Origin: an uncultured Eubacteriales bacterium
GTDB lineage: Bacteria; Bacillota; Clostridia; Oscillospirales; Oscillospiraceae
Direction of reading: 5' to 3'
Assembly: GCA_900547315.1 (NCBI GenBank)
Contig: URGI01000001.1
Span: 1-64,000 of the forward strand
DNA: 64,000 nucleotides
Positions 8,441 through 16,256 of the stretch are shown here, piece by piece (position 1 is the stretch's first letter; every line of letters begins with the position of its first letter). Both the position numbers and the translations under genes were made by a program. Below the pieces are notes generated by a model, which searched no databases, was not told the DNA's origin, and was given only the letters and a program-made list of their open reading frames with translations.

Positions 8441-9964
8441 TTATGCGGCCTTCTTGCTCTCGACACTGCGGATGACGAACAGCGTCGCTATCGTGAGCAC
8501 CGCGCCGACGGCGATGCAGATGAGGGCGTTCTGGACAAAACCGGCGACGACGTAGGTCACGAAGCTGACTGCCGCGACGGTGATGACGTAGGGAAGCTGA
8601 GTGGAGACATGCGTGAGGTGATCGACCTGCGCACCGGCAGAGGCCATGATGGTCGTGTCGGAAATGGGGGAGCAGTGGTCGCCGCAGACAGCGCCCGCGC
8701 AGCAGGCGGAGATGCCGATTATCAGCAGCTCGCTGGAGGTGGGGAAGATCGCGGTCGTGATGGGGATGAGGATGCCGAAGGTGCCCCAGGAGGTGCCGGA
8801 TGCGAAGGCGAGGATGCAGGCCACGACGAAGATGACCGCGGGCAGCAGGCTGTAAAGTCCGCTGGAAGCGCCGTACATGAGGTCACGGACGAATTCCGCC
8901 GCGCCGAGATTGCTGGTCATGGTCTTGAGGGAGACTGCGAGGGTCAGAATGATGATCGGGGGAACCATGGCGATGAAGCCCTTGGGGACGCAGGACATCG
9001 CGTCCTTGAAGCTGATGACACCGCGCGCGACAAGGTAGATAACGATGAGAACGAGGGAGATTATGCCGCCCCAGGGAAGGCCGACAAAGGCGTTGGTGTT
9101 GCCGAAGGCGCCGATGAAGTCGCCCGCAAATTCGGTGCTGCCGGAGGGATCTGCGCCGAAGAAGCCGCCTACATAGAGCATACCTATGGTGCAGGTGATT
9201 ATCAGGACGAGCACGGGGAGCACGAGGTCGATAACGCGGCCCTTGGGGTTTGCGGCTTCATCCTCGCTGCCGGCAAGGCCGCCGAGATTGCCGTTGAGCT
9301 GGGCGCTCATCTCGTGGATGCGCATGGGGCCGTAGTCGAACTTCATGCAGGCCAAGGCCACGATGAACACGAGAGTCAGCAGAGAGTAGAAGTTATAGGG
9401 TATCGCCTTGATGAACAGCTCGATGCCGCTGTAGCCCGCGTTGAGGTCTGCCGCGACGCCGGAGACGGCGGCTGCCCAGGAGGAGATCGGGGCTATCATG
9501 CAGACGGGCGCGGCGGTCGCGTCGATGAGATATGCGAGCTTGGCGCGGGAGACGCGGTGCCCGTCAGTCACCGGCCGCATGACCGAGCCGACGGTCAGGC
9601 AGTTGAAATAGTCGTCAATGAAGATCAGAACGCCGAGGACGAAGGTCGCGAGTATTGCGCCGACGCGGGTCTTGATGTGGGTCTCTGCCCAGCGGCCGAA
9701 CGCCGCCGAGCCGCCGGACATATTGACCAGCGCCACGATTATGCCGAGCAGGACGAGGAAGAGGAAGATGCCCGCGTTTTCCGCGATGGCGGCGATGAAG
9801 CCGTCGTTCAGTGCGGTGTCGAGCGTGCCGACGGGGGAGAAGCCAGCGCAGAACATCGCGCCGATGAGGACGCCGATGAACAGCGAGGAGTATGCTTCCT
9901 TGGTGATGAGTGCGAGGACGATTGCGATGATTGGCGGCAGAAGCGCCCAGAAGGTTCCGTACAT
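8441..9964 (-). CDS. NhaC-family transporter, predicted lysine transporter
   Basis: 507-aa polytopic protein of the NhaC Na+/H+ antiporter family (LLPPIIAIVLALITKEAYSS near the N-terminus; FIDDYFNCLTVGSVMRP and GDHCSPISDTT segments). By sequence alone it would be called a sodium/proton antiporter. However, its leader carries a lysine riboswitch with a terminator just before the ribosome binding site. NhaC-like genes under L-boxes are known in Firmicutes as predicted lysine importers, so lysine uptake is the better inference. The start at 9964 has GGAGGT seven bases upstream. A longer frame reaching 10015 overlaps the riboswitch terminator and is rejected. Confidence 0.85.
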   Translation of the reverse strand: MYGTFWALLPPIIAIVLALITKEAYSSLFIGVLIGAMFCAGFSPVGTLDTALNDGFIAAIAENAGIFLFLVLLGIIVALVNMSGGSAAFGRWAETHIKTRVGAILATFVLGVLIFIDDYFNCLTVGSVMRPVTDGHRVSRAKLAYLIDATAAPVCMIAPISSWAAAVSGVAADLNAGYSGIELFIKAIPYNFYSLLTLVFIVALACMKFDYGPMRIHEMSAQLNGNLGGLAGSEDEAANPKGRVIDLVLPVLVLIITCTIGMLYVGGFFGADPSGSTEFAGDFIGAFGNTNAFVGLPWGGIISLVLIVIYLVARGVISFKDAMSCVPKGFIAMVPPIIILTLAVSLKTMTSNLGAAEFVRDLMYGASSGLYSLLPAVIFVVACILAFASGTSWGTFGILIPITTAIFPTSSELLIIGISACCAGAVCGDHCSPISDTTIMASAGAQVDHLTHVSTQLPYVITVAAVSFVTYVVAGFVQNALICIAVGAVLTIATLFVIRSVESKKAA

Positions 9965-9982
9965 AATATGTACCTCCAAAAT

Positions 9983-10017
9983 AAAAAAATCATGAACAGA
10001 GCAGATACTGTTCATGA
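9983..10017 (-). terminator. Riboswitch-controlled terminator
   Basis: The stem TCATGAACAG/CTGTTCATGA is followed on the minus strand by seven Ts and lies between the lysine aptamer and the transporter ribosome binding site. It is the expression platform of the riboswitch. Confidence 0.85.
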
Positions 10018-10023
10018 CCTAAA

Positions 10024-10200
10024 TATCATAGTCGGTACATAGTCCTGACAGCTCTCCGCTTACGCGACAGTCCGGCGGATATTCTCCGACGACCCAGGCA
10101 TATCCGTTCGGGAACCGGATACCCTTCGGCGGCGACCCCTTTCGCTCCACGCTTCCCTGCGTTTTTCCGGAGCTACTCTTGATAACCGCACCTCTATCAT
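10024..10200 (-). promoter_or_regulatory. Lysine riboswitch (L-box)
   Basis: Read on the minus strand, the leader has the L-box hallmarks in order: ATAGAGGTGCGG, CAAGAGTAGCTCCGG, GCGAAAGGGG, GCCGCCGAAGG, a GCCTGGG segment, ACTGTCGC and GGAGAGCTGTCA. Order and spacing match the five-helix lysine aptamer. Lysine binding should favour the downstream terminator and switch the transporter off. Confidence 0.9.
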
Positions 10201-10219
10201 ACTTTGTTCAGTTGAGCTT

Positions 10220-10247
10220 ATTATAGCCGCCGAAATCGGTTTGTCAA
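10220..10247 (-). promoter_or_regulatory. Promoter of the lysine-riboswitch transcript
   Basis: Minus strand: -35 TTGACA (10242-10247), 16-bp spacer, -10 TATAAT (10220-10225). The start point falls just before the aptamer. Confidence 0.75.
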
Positions 10248-10338
10248 CAGGGAATATTCATTTTCGTGATTTTTCCCGTTTAATTAACTGCAATAAAGTG
10301 ATATTATATACATATAATACAATCAAGAGGATGTTTAA

Positions 10339-11070
10339 ATGGCCAAACTCTTTGATTTTACGATAAAAAACGGCGCCGCGGGTGGATTCGGAATGTTCAG
10401 CGCGGCGCATTTCGCATGGCTTGCGGTGCTCCTCGCGGCGGGGGGCGGCGTGTGTCTGGCGTATAAAAAGGCGGATGAAAATTCACGGCGGGTCATCCGC
10501 CGCGCGGCGGCATGGGGCGCGCTTGGGATGGAACTTCTGCGCGCGGCGCTGCTGTTCGCGGCGGGGGAATATAACCTCGGCCGCCTGCCGCTGCATCTGT
10601 GCGCGATGGCGGTGTACATCTGCGCGCTCCACGCATGGCGCGGCGGCGCGCTGACGGGGCAGTTCCTGTACGCGTTCTGTATGCCCGGCGCGGTTTTCGC
10701 GCTGATCTTTCCCGACTGGGGATATTATCCGGCGCTGCATTTCATGAGCGCGTCGTCATTCGTGATACACGGGCTGATCGTGACCTACGTCGTGATGCAG
10801 GTCGCGGCGCGGGACATCGTCCCCGACGTGAAGAAATGCCCGCAGTGCCTTGGCCTGATGCTGGCGCTCGCGCTGCCGGTGTATATTTTTGACCGCATCA
10901 CGGGGACGAATTACATGTTTCTCAACTGGCCGTCGCCCGGCTCGCCGCTGGAATGGTTTGCATTTCTGGGGAGTCCCGGCTTCGTGCTGGGCTATCTGCC
11001 GATCCTCGCCGCCGTTTGGGCAGTGATGTATTATCCGTTCCGTCTGACGGGGGAAAATAAAAAGCAATAA
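10339..11070 (+). CDS. YwaF/TMEM164-like integral membrane protein (TIGR02206 type)
   Basis: 243-aa membrane protein with about six to seven hydrophobic segments. It shows the marks of the TIGR02206/YwaF group: a conserved LPLHLCAMAVY segment near residue 82, HFMSASSFVIHG near 134, and NYMFLNWPSPGSPLEW near 192-207. Bacterial members have no assigned function that I know of. AGAGG precedes the ATG. The last codons AAG CAA TAA coincide with one copy of a 10-bp target duplication. A MITE-like element was therefore inserted exactly at the stop codon and displaced the gene's own terminator 282 bp downstream. The coding sequence itself is intact. Confidence 0.75.
   Translation: MAKLFDFTIKNGAAGGFGMFSAAHFAWLAVLLAAGGGVCLAYKKADENSRRVIRRAAAWGALGMELLRAALLFAAGEYNLGRLPLHLCAMAVYICALHAWRGGALTGQFLYAFCMPGAVFALIFPDWGYYPALHFMSASSFVIHGLIVTYVVMQVAARDIVPDVKKCPQCLGLMLALALPVYIFDRITGTNYMFLNWPSPGSPLEWFAFLGSPGFVLGYLPILAAVWAVMYYPFRLTGENKKQ
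11060..11069 (+). repeat. Target-site duplication, left copy
   Basis: AAAAGCAATA immediately before the MITE-like element, overlapping the end of the membrane-protein gene. Confidence 0.8.
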
Positions 11071-11351
11071 TTAGTATCGGTTAACAAGAGCAGACACGCC
11101 TGACAGTGCGTCTTTCCGGCGCTTTTTGCTTTTTTCGACTTGAAGGGCGGCAGCCCGTCTGCGTCTCAAAAAGCAAAAATCACTCGAAAATCCATCCCTG
11201 TCAGGTGCGCAGCAGTTTTGACGGAGCAGAAATGTGGCCAGACGATGAAAAGGCCGCAGAGAATACTTGCTGTATTGTCAAGGACTTTGAAGAAGTATGG
11301 GCGCATTTCTGCCCGCCAAAACCGTGTTTGCCCTTGTCAACCGATACTAAT
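11070..11351. mobile_element. 282-bp MITE-like palindromic element with 10-bp target-site duplication
   Basis: The ends are inverted repeats: ATTAGTATCGGTTAACAAG at the left, and at the right the complement of ATTAGTATCGGTTGACAAG. The similarity continues to about 28 bp. The element is flanked by exact direct copies of AAAAGCAATA (11060-11069 and 11352-11361). Inside are two nested inverted repeats. One is CCTGACAG (11099-11106) with CTGTCAGG (11198-11205), enclosing TTTTTGCTTTTT/AAAAAGCAAAAA. The other is GTTTTGACGGAGCAGAAATG (11215-11234) with its near-complement at 11299-11322. No credible open frame is seen, so this is a non-autonomous element that could fold into a three-way structure. 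Confidence 0.85.
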
Positions 11352-11361
11352 AAAAGCAATA
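11352..11361 (+). repeat. Target-site duplication, right copy
   Basis: A second exact AAAAGCAATA immediately after the element. It runs directly into the displaced terminator stem. Confidence 0.8.
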
Positions 11362-11397
11362 ACAAACCGTCCCTCGTTTGAGGGACGGTTTGTTATT
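11358..11397. terminator. Displaced terminator of the YwaF-like gene
   Basis: A perfect 17-bp stem, AATAACAAACCGTCCCT with its complement, encloses CGTTTG. Removing the MITE and one target copy puts this hairpin directly at the stop codon of the upstream gene, so it was probably that gene's terminator before the insertion. Confidence 0.7.
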
Positions 11398-11511
11398 GGA
11401 TGCTCTATTCAGGGCACAGCTTCGGTGCTCATAAGGAGTAAGAGAGTTTGTGAGTTTGTGAGGTTGTAGAAGTATAAGCCCCGGACTCATGCCCTGAATA
11501 CAGCACCCAAT
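11395..11511. repeat. Second, shorter inverted-repeat element (about 117 bp)
   Basis: The end TGCTCTATTCAGGGCA (11401-11416) pairs with TGCCCTGAATACAGCA (11490-11505) at 15 of 16 positions, and pairing continues a few bases outward. The interior has a short tandem GTTTGTGAGTTTGTGAG. It may be a small MITE or a structured RNA. I see no clear target duplication. Confidence 0.5.
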
Positions 11512-11714
11512 TCCATACAATGTATATGAATATATTTACAAATCGCCGTAATGCGCGTATAATAAACTAGTTTTACAGTTCGCGTTATATTTCCTGTGCT
11601 CCGCCTCAAATACAAGCATATTATACCAGATTTTTCTCCGTGTGACACACCATATGTCAAATACGCAGATTTTTATGTCAAAATAGCATGTAAATATATG
11701 AGGTATGACATAAC
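11512..11714. other. AT-rich upstream region of the kinase/regulator operon
   Basis: No gene is seen. The stretch holds AT-rich promoter-like sequence (GTATAATAAACTAG near 11560) and the direct repeat described separately at 11653-11682. Confidence 0.5.
11653..11682 (+). promoter_or_regulatory. Direct repeat TATGTCAAA, 21-bp phase (candidate LytTR operator)
   Basis: Exact 9-mers TATGTCAAA lie at 11653-11661 and 11674-11682, 21 bp apart (two helical turns), about 35-60 bp upstream of the kinase gene. LytTR regulators typically bind pairs of direct repeats with this phasing. That they are bound by the regulator encoded here is inference. Confidence 0.45.
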
Positions 11715-13022
11715 ATGATCTCTTTACCGACTATCATCTCGAACTACATACAGTTTAACTTCTGGGGCATCGCGATGAACATCCTGCTCACGCGGCGATA
11801 CAGCAGGCTCAAGACCTTCCTGCTGCTCCAGCTCATCATACTCGGCATGATATTTTTCCCGTATATCCTGCCGTACCTCTCCACATGGCGCGCCATGATC
11901 GGGCTGATAACATGGGCGGCGCCGCTGGTGCTGTACAGCGACAAAATACGAAAGAAGCTGGTCGTTTTCGCGCTGTGCACGGTCACGACGATGTTCGTGG
12001 AACTGTGGGTGGCGGTGCTGCTGCCGCCTGAGGTCATAGCCGCAGGCGTCTCCGCGCAGACCACCGAGCTGCAGTGCGGCATTTACGCGGTCTATGACGC
12101 GAGCACTGCGCTTCTGCTCGCGGTGGGTACGCTGTTTCTCAAGCGCTTCGATCTTAAAAATGAGCAGTACCTCACGCTGCGGCACTGGCTGGGCTTCAGC
12201 CTGTTCCCGATAAGCCAGTACGTCCTGCTCTGCGGCTGGTTTTCCGAGCTGGCGCTGGAGGATTTCTCACTGAGCAAGCTCATTTTCATGGTGATCGCCG
12301 AGCTTATATGCATGGTCTCCGACGCGGTGCTGTATATGAGCATGGTCAGCATCGCGCGGCGTTCCAGACTCGCGGCCGAAAACGAGCTGCTGAAAAAGCA
12401 GATTGACGCGCAGAAGGCGCACTACGCCGCTCTGACGGATCAGTATGAGGATATCCGCCGCATGCGGCACGATATCGCAAACCATATGTACACGATAAAT
12501 CTTCTCCTGAAGGATGGCCGCACCGAGGAGGCGGCGGCCTACGCCAAGGAGCTTAACGAAAAGACCGAATTCCAGCCAATGCTCGGCCAGTGCCGCAACC
12601 CGATCACGGACGCGTTCCTGTATTCCCGCTCGAAGGAGCTGGAGGCACAGGGCGTGGATGTCAATATGAATGTAAACGTGCCGCGCATACCCAAGGTGAG
12701 CAACATATATATGGTGAGCGCACTCGGGAATCTGCTGGATAACGAGGCCGAGGCCGCTCTCAAATGCGAAAAGCCGTGGATAAAGCTGAACGCCTATTCC
12801 TCGAAGGGCTATCTCATCATAGAGGTCACGAATCCGACCCTGCCGAACGCGTCCAAGCCGCGCCGGATTCCGGAGCTGCCGCGTGGAGTCGGCTCGCATA
12901 TTCTGACCGAGATCGCGGAAACCTACGAGGGGCAGTATACCTGCTGCGAGGAGAACGGCGTTTTCCACGCCACGCTCACTCTGAAGGAGGACAACTGCGA
13001 TGCTTCGCATAGCGATATGTGA
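11715..13022 (+). CDS. GHKL-type sensor histidine kinase (AgrC-like)
   Basis: 435-aa membrane sensor. The N-terminal half (about residues 1-215) contains several hydrophobic segments. The C-terminal half is a cytoplasmic kinase with phospho-acceptor RMRHDIANHM (His252), N-box GNLLDNEAEAA (338-348) and G-box RGVGSHIL (390-397). This matches the GHKL/HATPase_c_5 kinases that pair with LytTR regulators. The regulator gene overlaps its 3' end by 23 bp, so translation is coupled. No agrB/agrD-like peptide genes are nearby, so the signal is unknown. The translation start is supported only by a weak GAGGT about 10 bases upstream. Confidence 0.87.
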   Translation: MISLPTIISNYIQFNFWGIAMNILLTRRYSRLKTFLLLQLIILGMIFFPYILPYLSTWRAMIGLITWAAPLVLYSDKIRKKLVVFALCTVTTMFVELWVAVLLPPEVIAAGVSAQTTELQCGIYAVYDASTALLLAVGTLFLKRFDLKNEQYLTLRHWLGFSLFPISQYVLLCGWFSELALEDFSLSKLIFMVIAELICMVSDAVLYMSMVSIARRSRLAAENELLKKQIDAQKAHYAALTDQYEDIRRMRHDIANHMYTINLLLKDGRTEEAAAYAKELNEKTEFQPMLGQCRNPITDAFLYSRSKELEAQGVDVNMNVNVPRIPKVSNIYMVSALGNLLDNEAEAALKCEKPWIKLNAYSSKGYLIIEVTNPTLPNASKPRRIPELPRGVGSHILTEIAETYEGQYTCCEENGVFHATLTLKEDNCDASHSDM

Positions 13023-13722
13023 CGATGAACGCATACACCGCCGGCACACGGCGGAGCTGATAGACAGCGCGCTCGCCGCGCGCAGCGCGGATATCAGCTG
13101 CTTTGACAGCTCCGAAGCGCTGCTCCAGGCGGTGGTTTCCGGCTACGCGCCGGACATCGCGGTGCTGGATATTCAGATGGGCGAGATGGACGGGATCAGT
13201 CTCGCAAAGAGGCTCAATGCACTCACTCCGTCCTGCCGCATAATTTTTGTCACGTCGTACCTCGCATTTGCGACCGAAGTCTACAGCACGGAGCACGTCT
13301 ATTTCATCCTGAAAAGCCAGATCGACGAGCGCATCGGAAGCGCACTGGAGAAGGCCGTGTCGGCGATCGACGCGGATCGCGGCAGCGGCGCGATGCTGCC
13401 GGTCAAGGTTCGCGGCGGCACGGAGCTGATACCGGTGAAGGACGTCAAATACGTGGAGCGGCTGGGCCGCAAGACGCATGTCGTCGCCGCGGGCTCGGAG
13501 CTGTGGAGCGCGCATGCTCCGGCGGAGCTGCTGAGCGGGCATGAGGAGCGGTTTATCCGATGTCATCAGAGCATATGGGTCAATCCGCAGTGGGTCTCCG
13601 CCATGAAGAGCGACGAATTCCTGCTCAAGGACGGGGCGAGCCTGCCAATAAGCCGCGGCTACAAGCAGTCCGCGCGGGACGCGTTCTTCGCATCGCTCCG
13701 CCGTCCGGAGGACGCACTATAA
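13000..13722 (+). CDS. LytTR-family response regulator
   Basis: 240-aa two-domain regulator. The receiver domain (about residues 1-120) has the acidic pair D8/D9 and phospho-acceptor Asp57 in IAVLDIQM. The C-terminal half (about 133-235: LPVKVRGGTELIPVKDVKYVE, then RFIRCHQSIWVNP) is a LytTR DNA-binding domain. It overlaps the kinase gene by 23 bp, which marks a single two-component system. The receiver has IFVTSYLAFATEVY and VYFILKSQ where Thr/Ser and Lys are expected. The 21-bp-phased TATGTCAAA repeat upstream of the operon is a plausible autoregulatory site. Confidence 0.9.
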   Translation: MLRIAICDDERIHRRHTAELIDSALAARSADISCFDSSEALLQAVVSGYAPDIAVLDIQMGEMDGISLAKRLNALTPSCRIIFVTSYLAFATEVYSTEHVYFILKSQIDERIGSALEKAVSAIDADRGSGAMLPVKVRGGTELIPVKDVKYVERLGRKTHVVAAGSELWSAHAPAELLSGHEERFIRCHQSIWVNPQWVSAMKSDEFLLKDGASLPISRGYKQSARDAFFASLRRPEDAL

Positions 13723-13742
13723 TAAAGCAGCGCGGCAAAGTG

Positions 13743-13771
13743 TTGACAAGTCCGGCGGCGCACCGTATAAT
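13743..13771 (+). promoter_or_regulatory. Consensus promoter of serC
   Basis: TTGACA (13743-13748), 17-bp spacer, TATAAT (13766-13771): a perfect sigma-A consensus. Confidence 0.85.
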
Positions 13772-13788
13772 TGAACGAAGAAGAATTC

Positions 13789-13816
13789 ACGGCAGGAAGA
13801 TGAATCTTCCTGCCGT
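13789..13816 (+). terminator. Leader hairpin between promoter and serC
   Basis: A 13-bp perfect stem ACGGCAGGAAGAT/ATCTTCCTGCCGT is followed by TGGTTTATAA. It lies 18 bases after the -10, ahead of serC. It could be an attenuator, but I see no T-box or known aptamer. It may instead terminate read-through from the regulator gene. Confidence 0.45.
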
Positions 13817-13847
13817 TGGTTTATAAACTGCCAACAGGAGGGATATT

Positions 13848-14936
13848 GTGAACCGTGTTTTGAATTTTTCCGCGGGGCCGTCGATGCTGCCGCTTGAGGT
13901 GCTTGAGGAGGCTCAGCGCGATCTGGTAGATTATAAGGGCTGCGGCAGCAGCGTCATGGAGATGAGCCACCGCTCCAAGTATTTCGCGCCGATAATCGCG
14001 GACGCGGAGGCCTCGCTGCGCCGCATCATGAACATAAGCGACGATTACCATGTGCTCTTTCTGCAGGGCGGCGCGTCGCTCCAGTTCTCGATGATACCGA
14101 TGAACCTCGCAAAGCGCGGGGAAAAGGCGGCATATGTCGTCACGGGGCAGTTCGCGGGCAAAGCGCTTGACGAGGGCGCGCGCTGGTGCGATGCTGTGTG
14201 TCTTGCAAGCGGCAAGGAAAACGGCTTCGCGGAAATTCCGCACATAAGCGCCGCCGATGTGCCGCAGGACGCGCGGTTTCTGCACATAACCGTCAACAAT
14301 ACCATCTACGGCACCATGTGGAGCGAGCTGCCCGAAACGGGAAGCGTCCCCCTCGTGGGCGACCTGTCGTCCGTTGCACTGGGGCGCGAATATGATATAA
14401 ACCGCTTCGGCCTCGCGTATATGGGCGCGCAGAAGAATATGGGCATCGCAGGTCTCACCGTCGTCATAATCCGCAAGGAGCTTGTGACGAGCGAGCTTGA
14501 CGAGGTCGTCCCCTCCATGCTGCGCTATGATCTGATGGCGAAAAACGGCTCTATGTACAATACCCCGCCCGCCTTTGCGATATATATGGCCGGACTCATG
14601 TTCAACTGGGTCGAGGCGCAGGGCGGCGTCGCGGAGATGGAGCGCCGTAATAAAGAGAAAGCCGCGCTGCTGTATTCCGTGCTGGACGAGTCGAGCATGT
14701 TTGCCCCGCGCGCCGAGAAGGACAGCCGTTCGATAACCAACGTCACCTTTACACTGCCCACGCCTGAGCTGACCGCGGATTTCGTGCGCATGGCCGAGGG
14801 GCGCGGGATGATAAACGTCAAGGGACACCGGCTCACCGGAGGCTGCCGCGCCTCGATATATAACGGCATGCCGATGACGGGCGTGGAGAAGCTCGCCGAG
14901 TGCATGAGAGACTTTGAGAGGGGACTGCGCGAATGA
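13848..14936 (+). CDS. serC: Phosphoserine aminotransferase
   Basis: PLP enzyme of serine biosynthesis: 3-phosphohydroxypyruvate + glutamate to phosphoserine + 2-oxoglutarate. At 362 aa it has the usual length. It begins NFSAGPSMLP (residues 6-15). The PLP region has DLSS (172-175) and the lysine of MGAQKNMG (Lys196). GTG is the start codon, with AGGAGGG upstream. It overlaps the next gene by 4 bp. In many Clostridia serA sits between serC and the DUF1015 gene; here it is missing, so phosphoglycerate dehydrogenase must be encoded elsewhere. Confidence 0.94.
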   Translation: MNRVLNFSAGPSMLPLEVLEEAQRDLVDYKGCGSSVMEMSHRSKYFAPIIADAEASLRRIMNISDDYHVLFLQGGASLQFSMIPMNLAKRGEKAAYVVTGQFAGKALDEGARWCDAVCLASGKENGFAEIPHISAADVPQDARFLHITVNNTIYGTMWSELPETGSVPLVGDLSSVALGREYDINRFGLAYMGAQKNMGIAGLTVVIIRKELVTSELDEVVPSMLRYDLMAKNGSMYNTPPAFAIYMAGLMFNWVEAQGGVAEMERRNKEKAALLYSVLDESSMFAPRAEKDSRSITNVTFTLPTPELTADFVRMAEGRGMINVKGHRLTGGCRASIYNGMPMTGVEKLAECMRDFERGLRE

Positions 14937-16096
14937 AGGATCTGAACAAGCTGTTCGCGCCGATCGGGCTGCGCGTTCCGGAAATCCTGCTCCCCGCGCG
15001 AGACATTGAGCGCTTCGCGGTTATCGCCTGCGATCAGCATACGGCGGAACCGGAATATTGGGAGGAGACGGAGCGGATCGTCGGCGATGCGCCGTCCGCG
15101 CTGCATCTGATGCTGCCGGAGGCGTGGCTCGGCCGCGAGAATGCGGGCGCGGATGTGCCAGCGAATATGCGCCGGTACCTTGCCGACGGGAGCCTGCGCA
15201 GCATAGGCGAGGGCTTCGTCTATGTGTGCCGCCGGACTTCGGAGGGCATACGCCATGGGCTGCTTGCCGCCGTCGATCTTGAGCAGTATGATTTCAGCCC
15301 CACGGCGGATACGCTCATGCGCGCGACCGAGGCCACCGTGCGTGAGCGGCTGCCCGCGCGCATTGCGCTGCGGCGCGAAGCCGTGCTGGAAATGCCGCAT
15401 GTGCTCGTGCTGACGGACGACCGCGAGAATTCCGTGACGGCGCTGCTGGAGCGCGAGCTTGGCAGCCTGCCGAAGCTGTATGATTTCGACCTGATGCAGG
15501 GCGGCGGACATATCGAGGGCTATCATGTTCGGGATGAGCGCGTGTGCGCGGCGATAGCCGATGCACTCGGCGCGCTGAACGAGAAGCGCGGCAACGCGCC
15601 GCTGTACGCCGTCGGCGACGGGAACCATTCGCTGGCCGCGGCGCGCGAGTGCTGGTATGCCCAGCGCGAAAGCATTCCGGAGACCGAGCGCGAGGGGCAT
15701 CCGCTGCGCTATGCGCTGGTGGAGCTGGTCAGCATCTATGACGATGGACTGAGCTTCCACCCGATACACCGGCTGCTGTGCAATGTCGATCCGGAGCAGG
15801 TGCAGCGCGAGCTGGGCTTCGATGCGGCGAACCCGCCGTCGCTTCAGGAATTGCAGCCCAAGCTCGACGAGTGGCTGGCGCGGCATCCGGAGGCGCAGCT
15901 GGACTACATACACGGTGCCGAGGAGTGCCGGAAGCTTGGGGACAGGCCGGATAGGCTGAGCATAGTGTTCGGCAGCTTCGACCGCGGCGACTTTTTCGCT
16001 ACGATACAGCGCGACGGGATATTTGTCCGCAAGAGCTTCTCCATCGGTAGTGCGGACGAAAAGCGGTATTATCTTGAATGCCGCAGGATAAGATAA
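14933..16096 (+). CDS. DUF1015 family protein
   Basis: 387-aa soluble protein of the DUF1015 family, shown by LYAVGDGNHSLAAA (about 224-237), the N-terminal RFAVIACDQHTAEPEYW and the C-terminal FVRKSFSIGSADEKRYYLE. The family has no firmly established biochemical role that I know of, but is recurrently linked to serine biosynthesis. The ATG overlaps the serC stop (ATGA), so the pair is translationally coupled. This context suggests a function in serine or phosphoserine metabolism. A hairpin terminator follows. Confidence 0.85.
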   Translation: MKDLNKLFAPIGLRVPEILLPARDIERFAVIACDQHTAEPEYWEETERIVGDAPSALHLMLPEAWLGRENAGADVPANMRRYLADGSLRSIGEGFVYVCRRTSEGIRHGLLAAVDLEQYDFSPTADTLMRATEATVRERLPARIALRREAVLEMPHVLVLTDDRENSVTALLERELGSLPKLYDFDLMQGGGHIEGYHVRDERVCAAIADALGALNEKRGNAPLYAVGDGNHSLAAARECWYAQRESIPETEREGHPLRYALVELVSIYDDGLSFHPIHRLLCNVDPEQVQRELGFDAANPPSLQELQPKLDEWLARHPEAQLDYIHGAEECRKLGDRPDRLSIVFGSFDRGDFFATIQRDGIFVRKSFSIGSADEKRYYLECRRIR

Positions 16097-16121
16097 AGAC
16101 GCGGCGCTGAAACTGAATAGA

Positions 16122-16154
16122 CGAAGGGCGGCTGTTTCAGACAGCCGCCTTTCG
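16122..16154 (+). terminator. Terminator after the DUF1015 gene
   Basis: CGAAGGGCGGCTGT and ACAGCCGCCTTTCG form a stem around TTCAG. Confidence 0.7.
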
Positions 16155-16186
16155 TTATCGTGTGTTTTCCAGGTCACAATTCCATC

Positions 16187-16215
16187 TTGAAATAATAGCC
16201 ATATTTTATTATAAT
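16187..16215 (+). promoter_or_regulatory. Promoter of the 427-aa gene
   Basis: TTGAAA (16187-16192), 17-bp spacer, TATAAT (16210-16215). Confidence 0.75.
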
Positions 16216-16256
16216 CAAGTCAGATCGACCTGATAAAACACGTAAGGAGTGCTGAT

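Noticed and set aside
9965..10015. N-terminal extension of the NhaC-like protein to 10015
   Set aside because: The extra codons are encoded by the riboswitch terminator hairpin. The ATG at 9964 has the ribosome binding site.
13772..13847. Serine T-box in the serC leader
   Set aside because: Only one hairpin is present. No T-box sequence or specifier loop could be seen.
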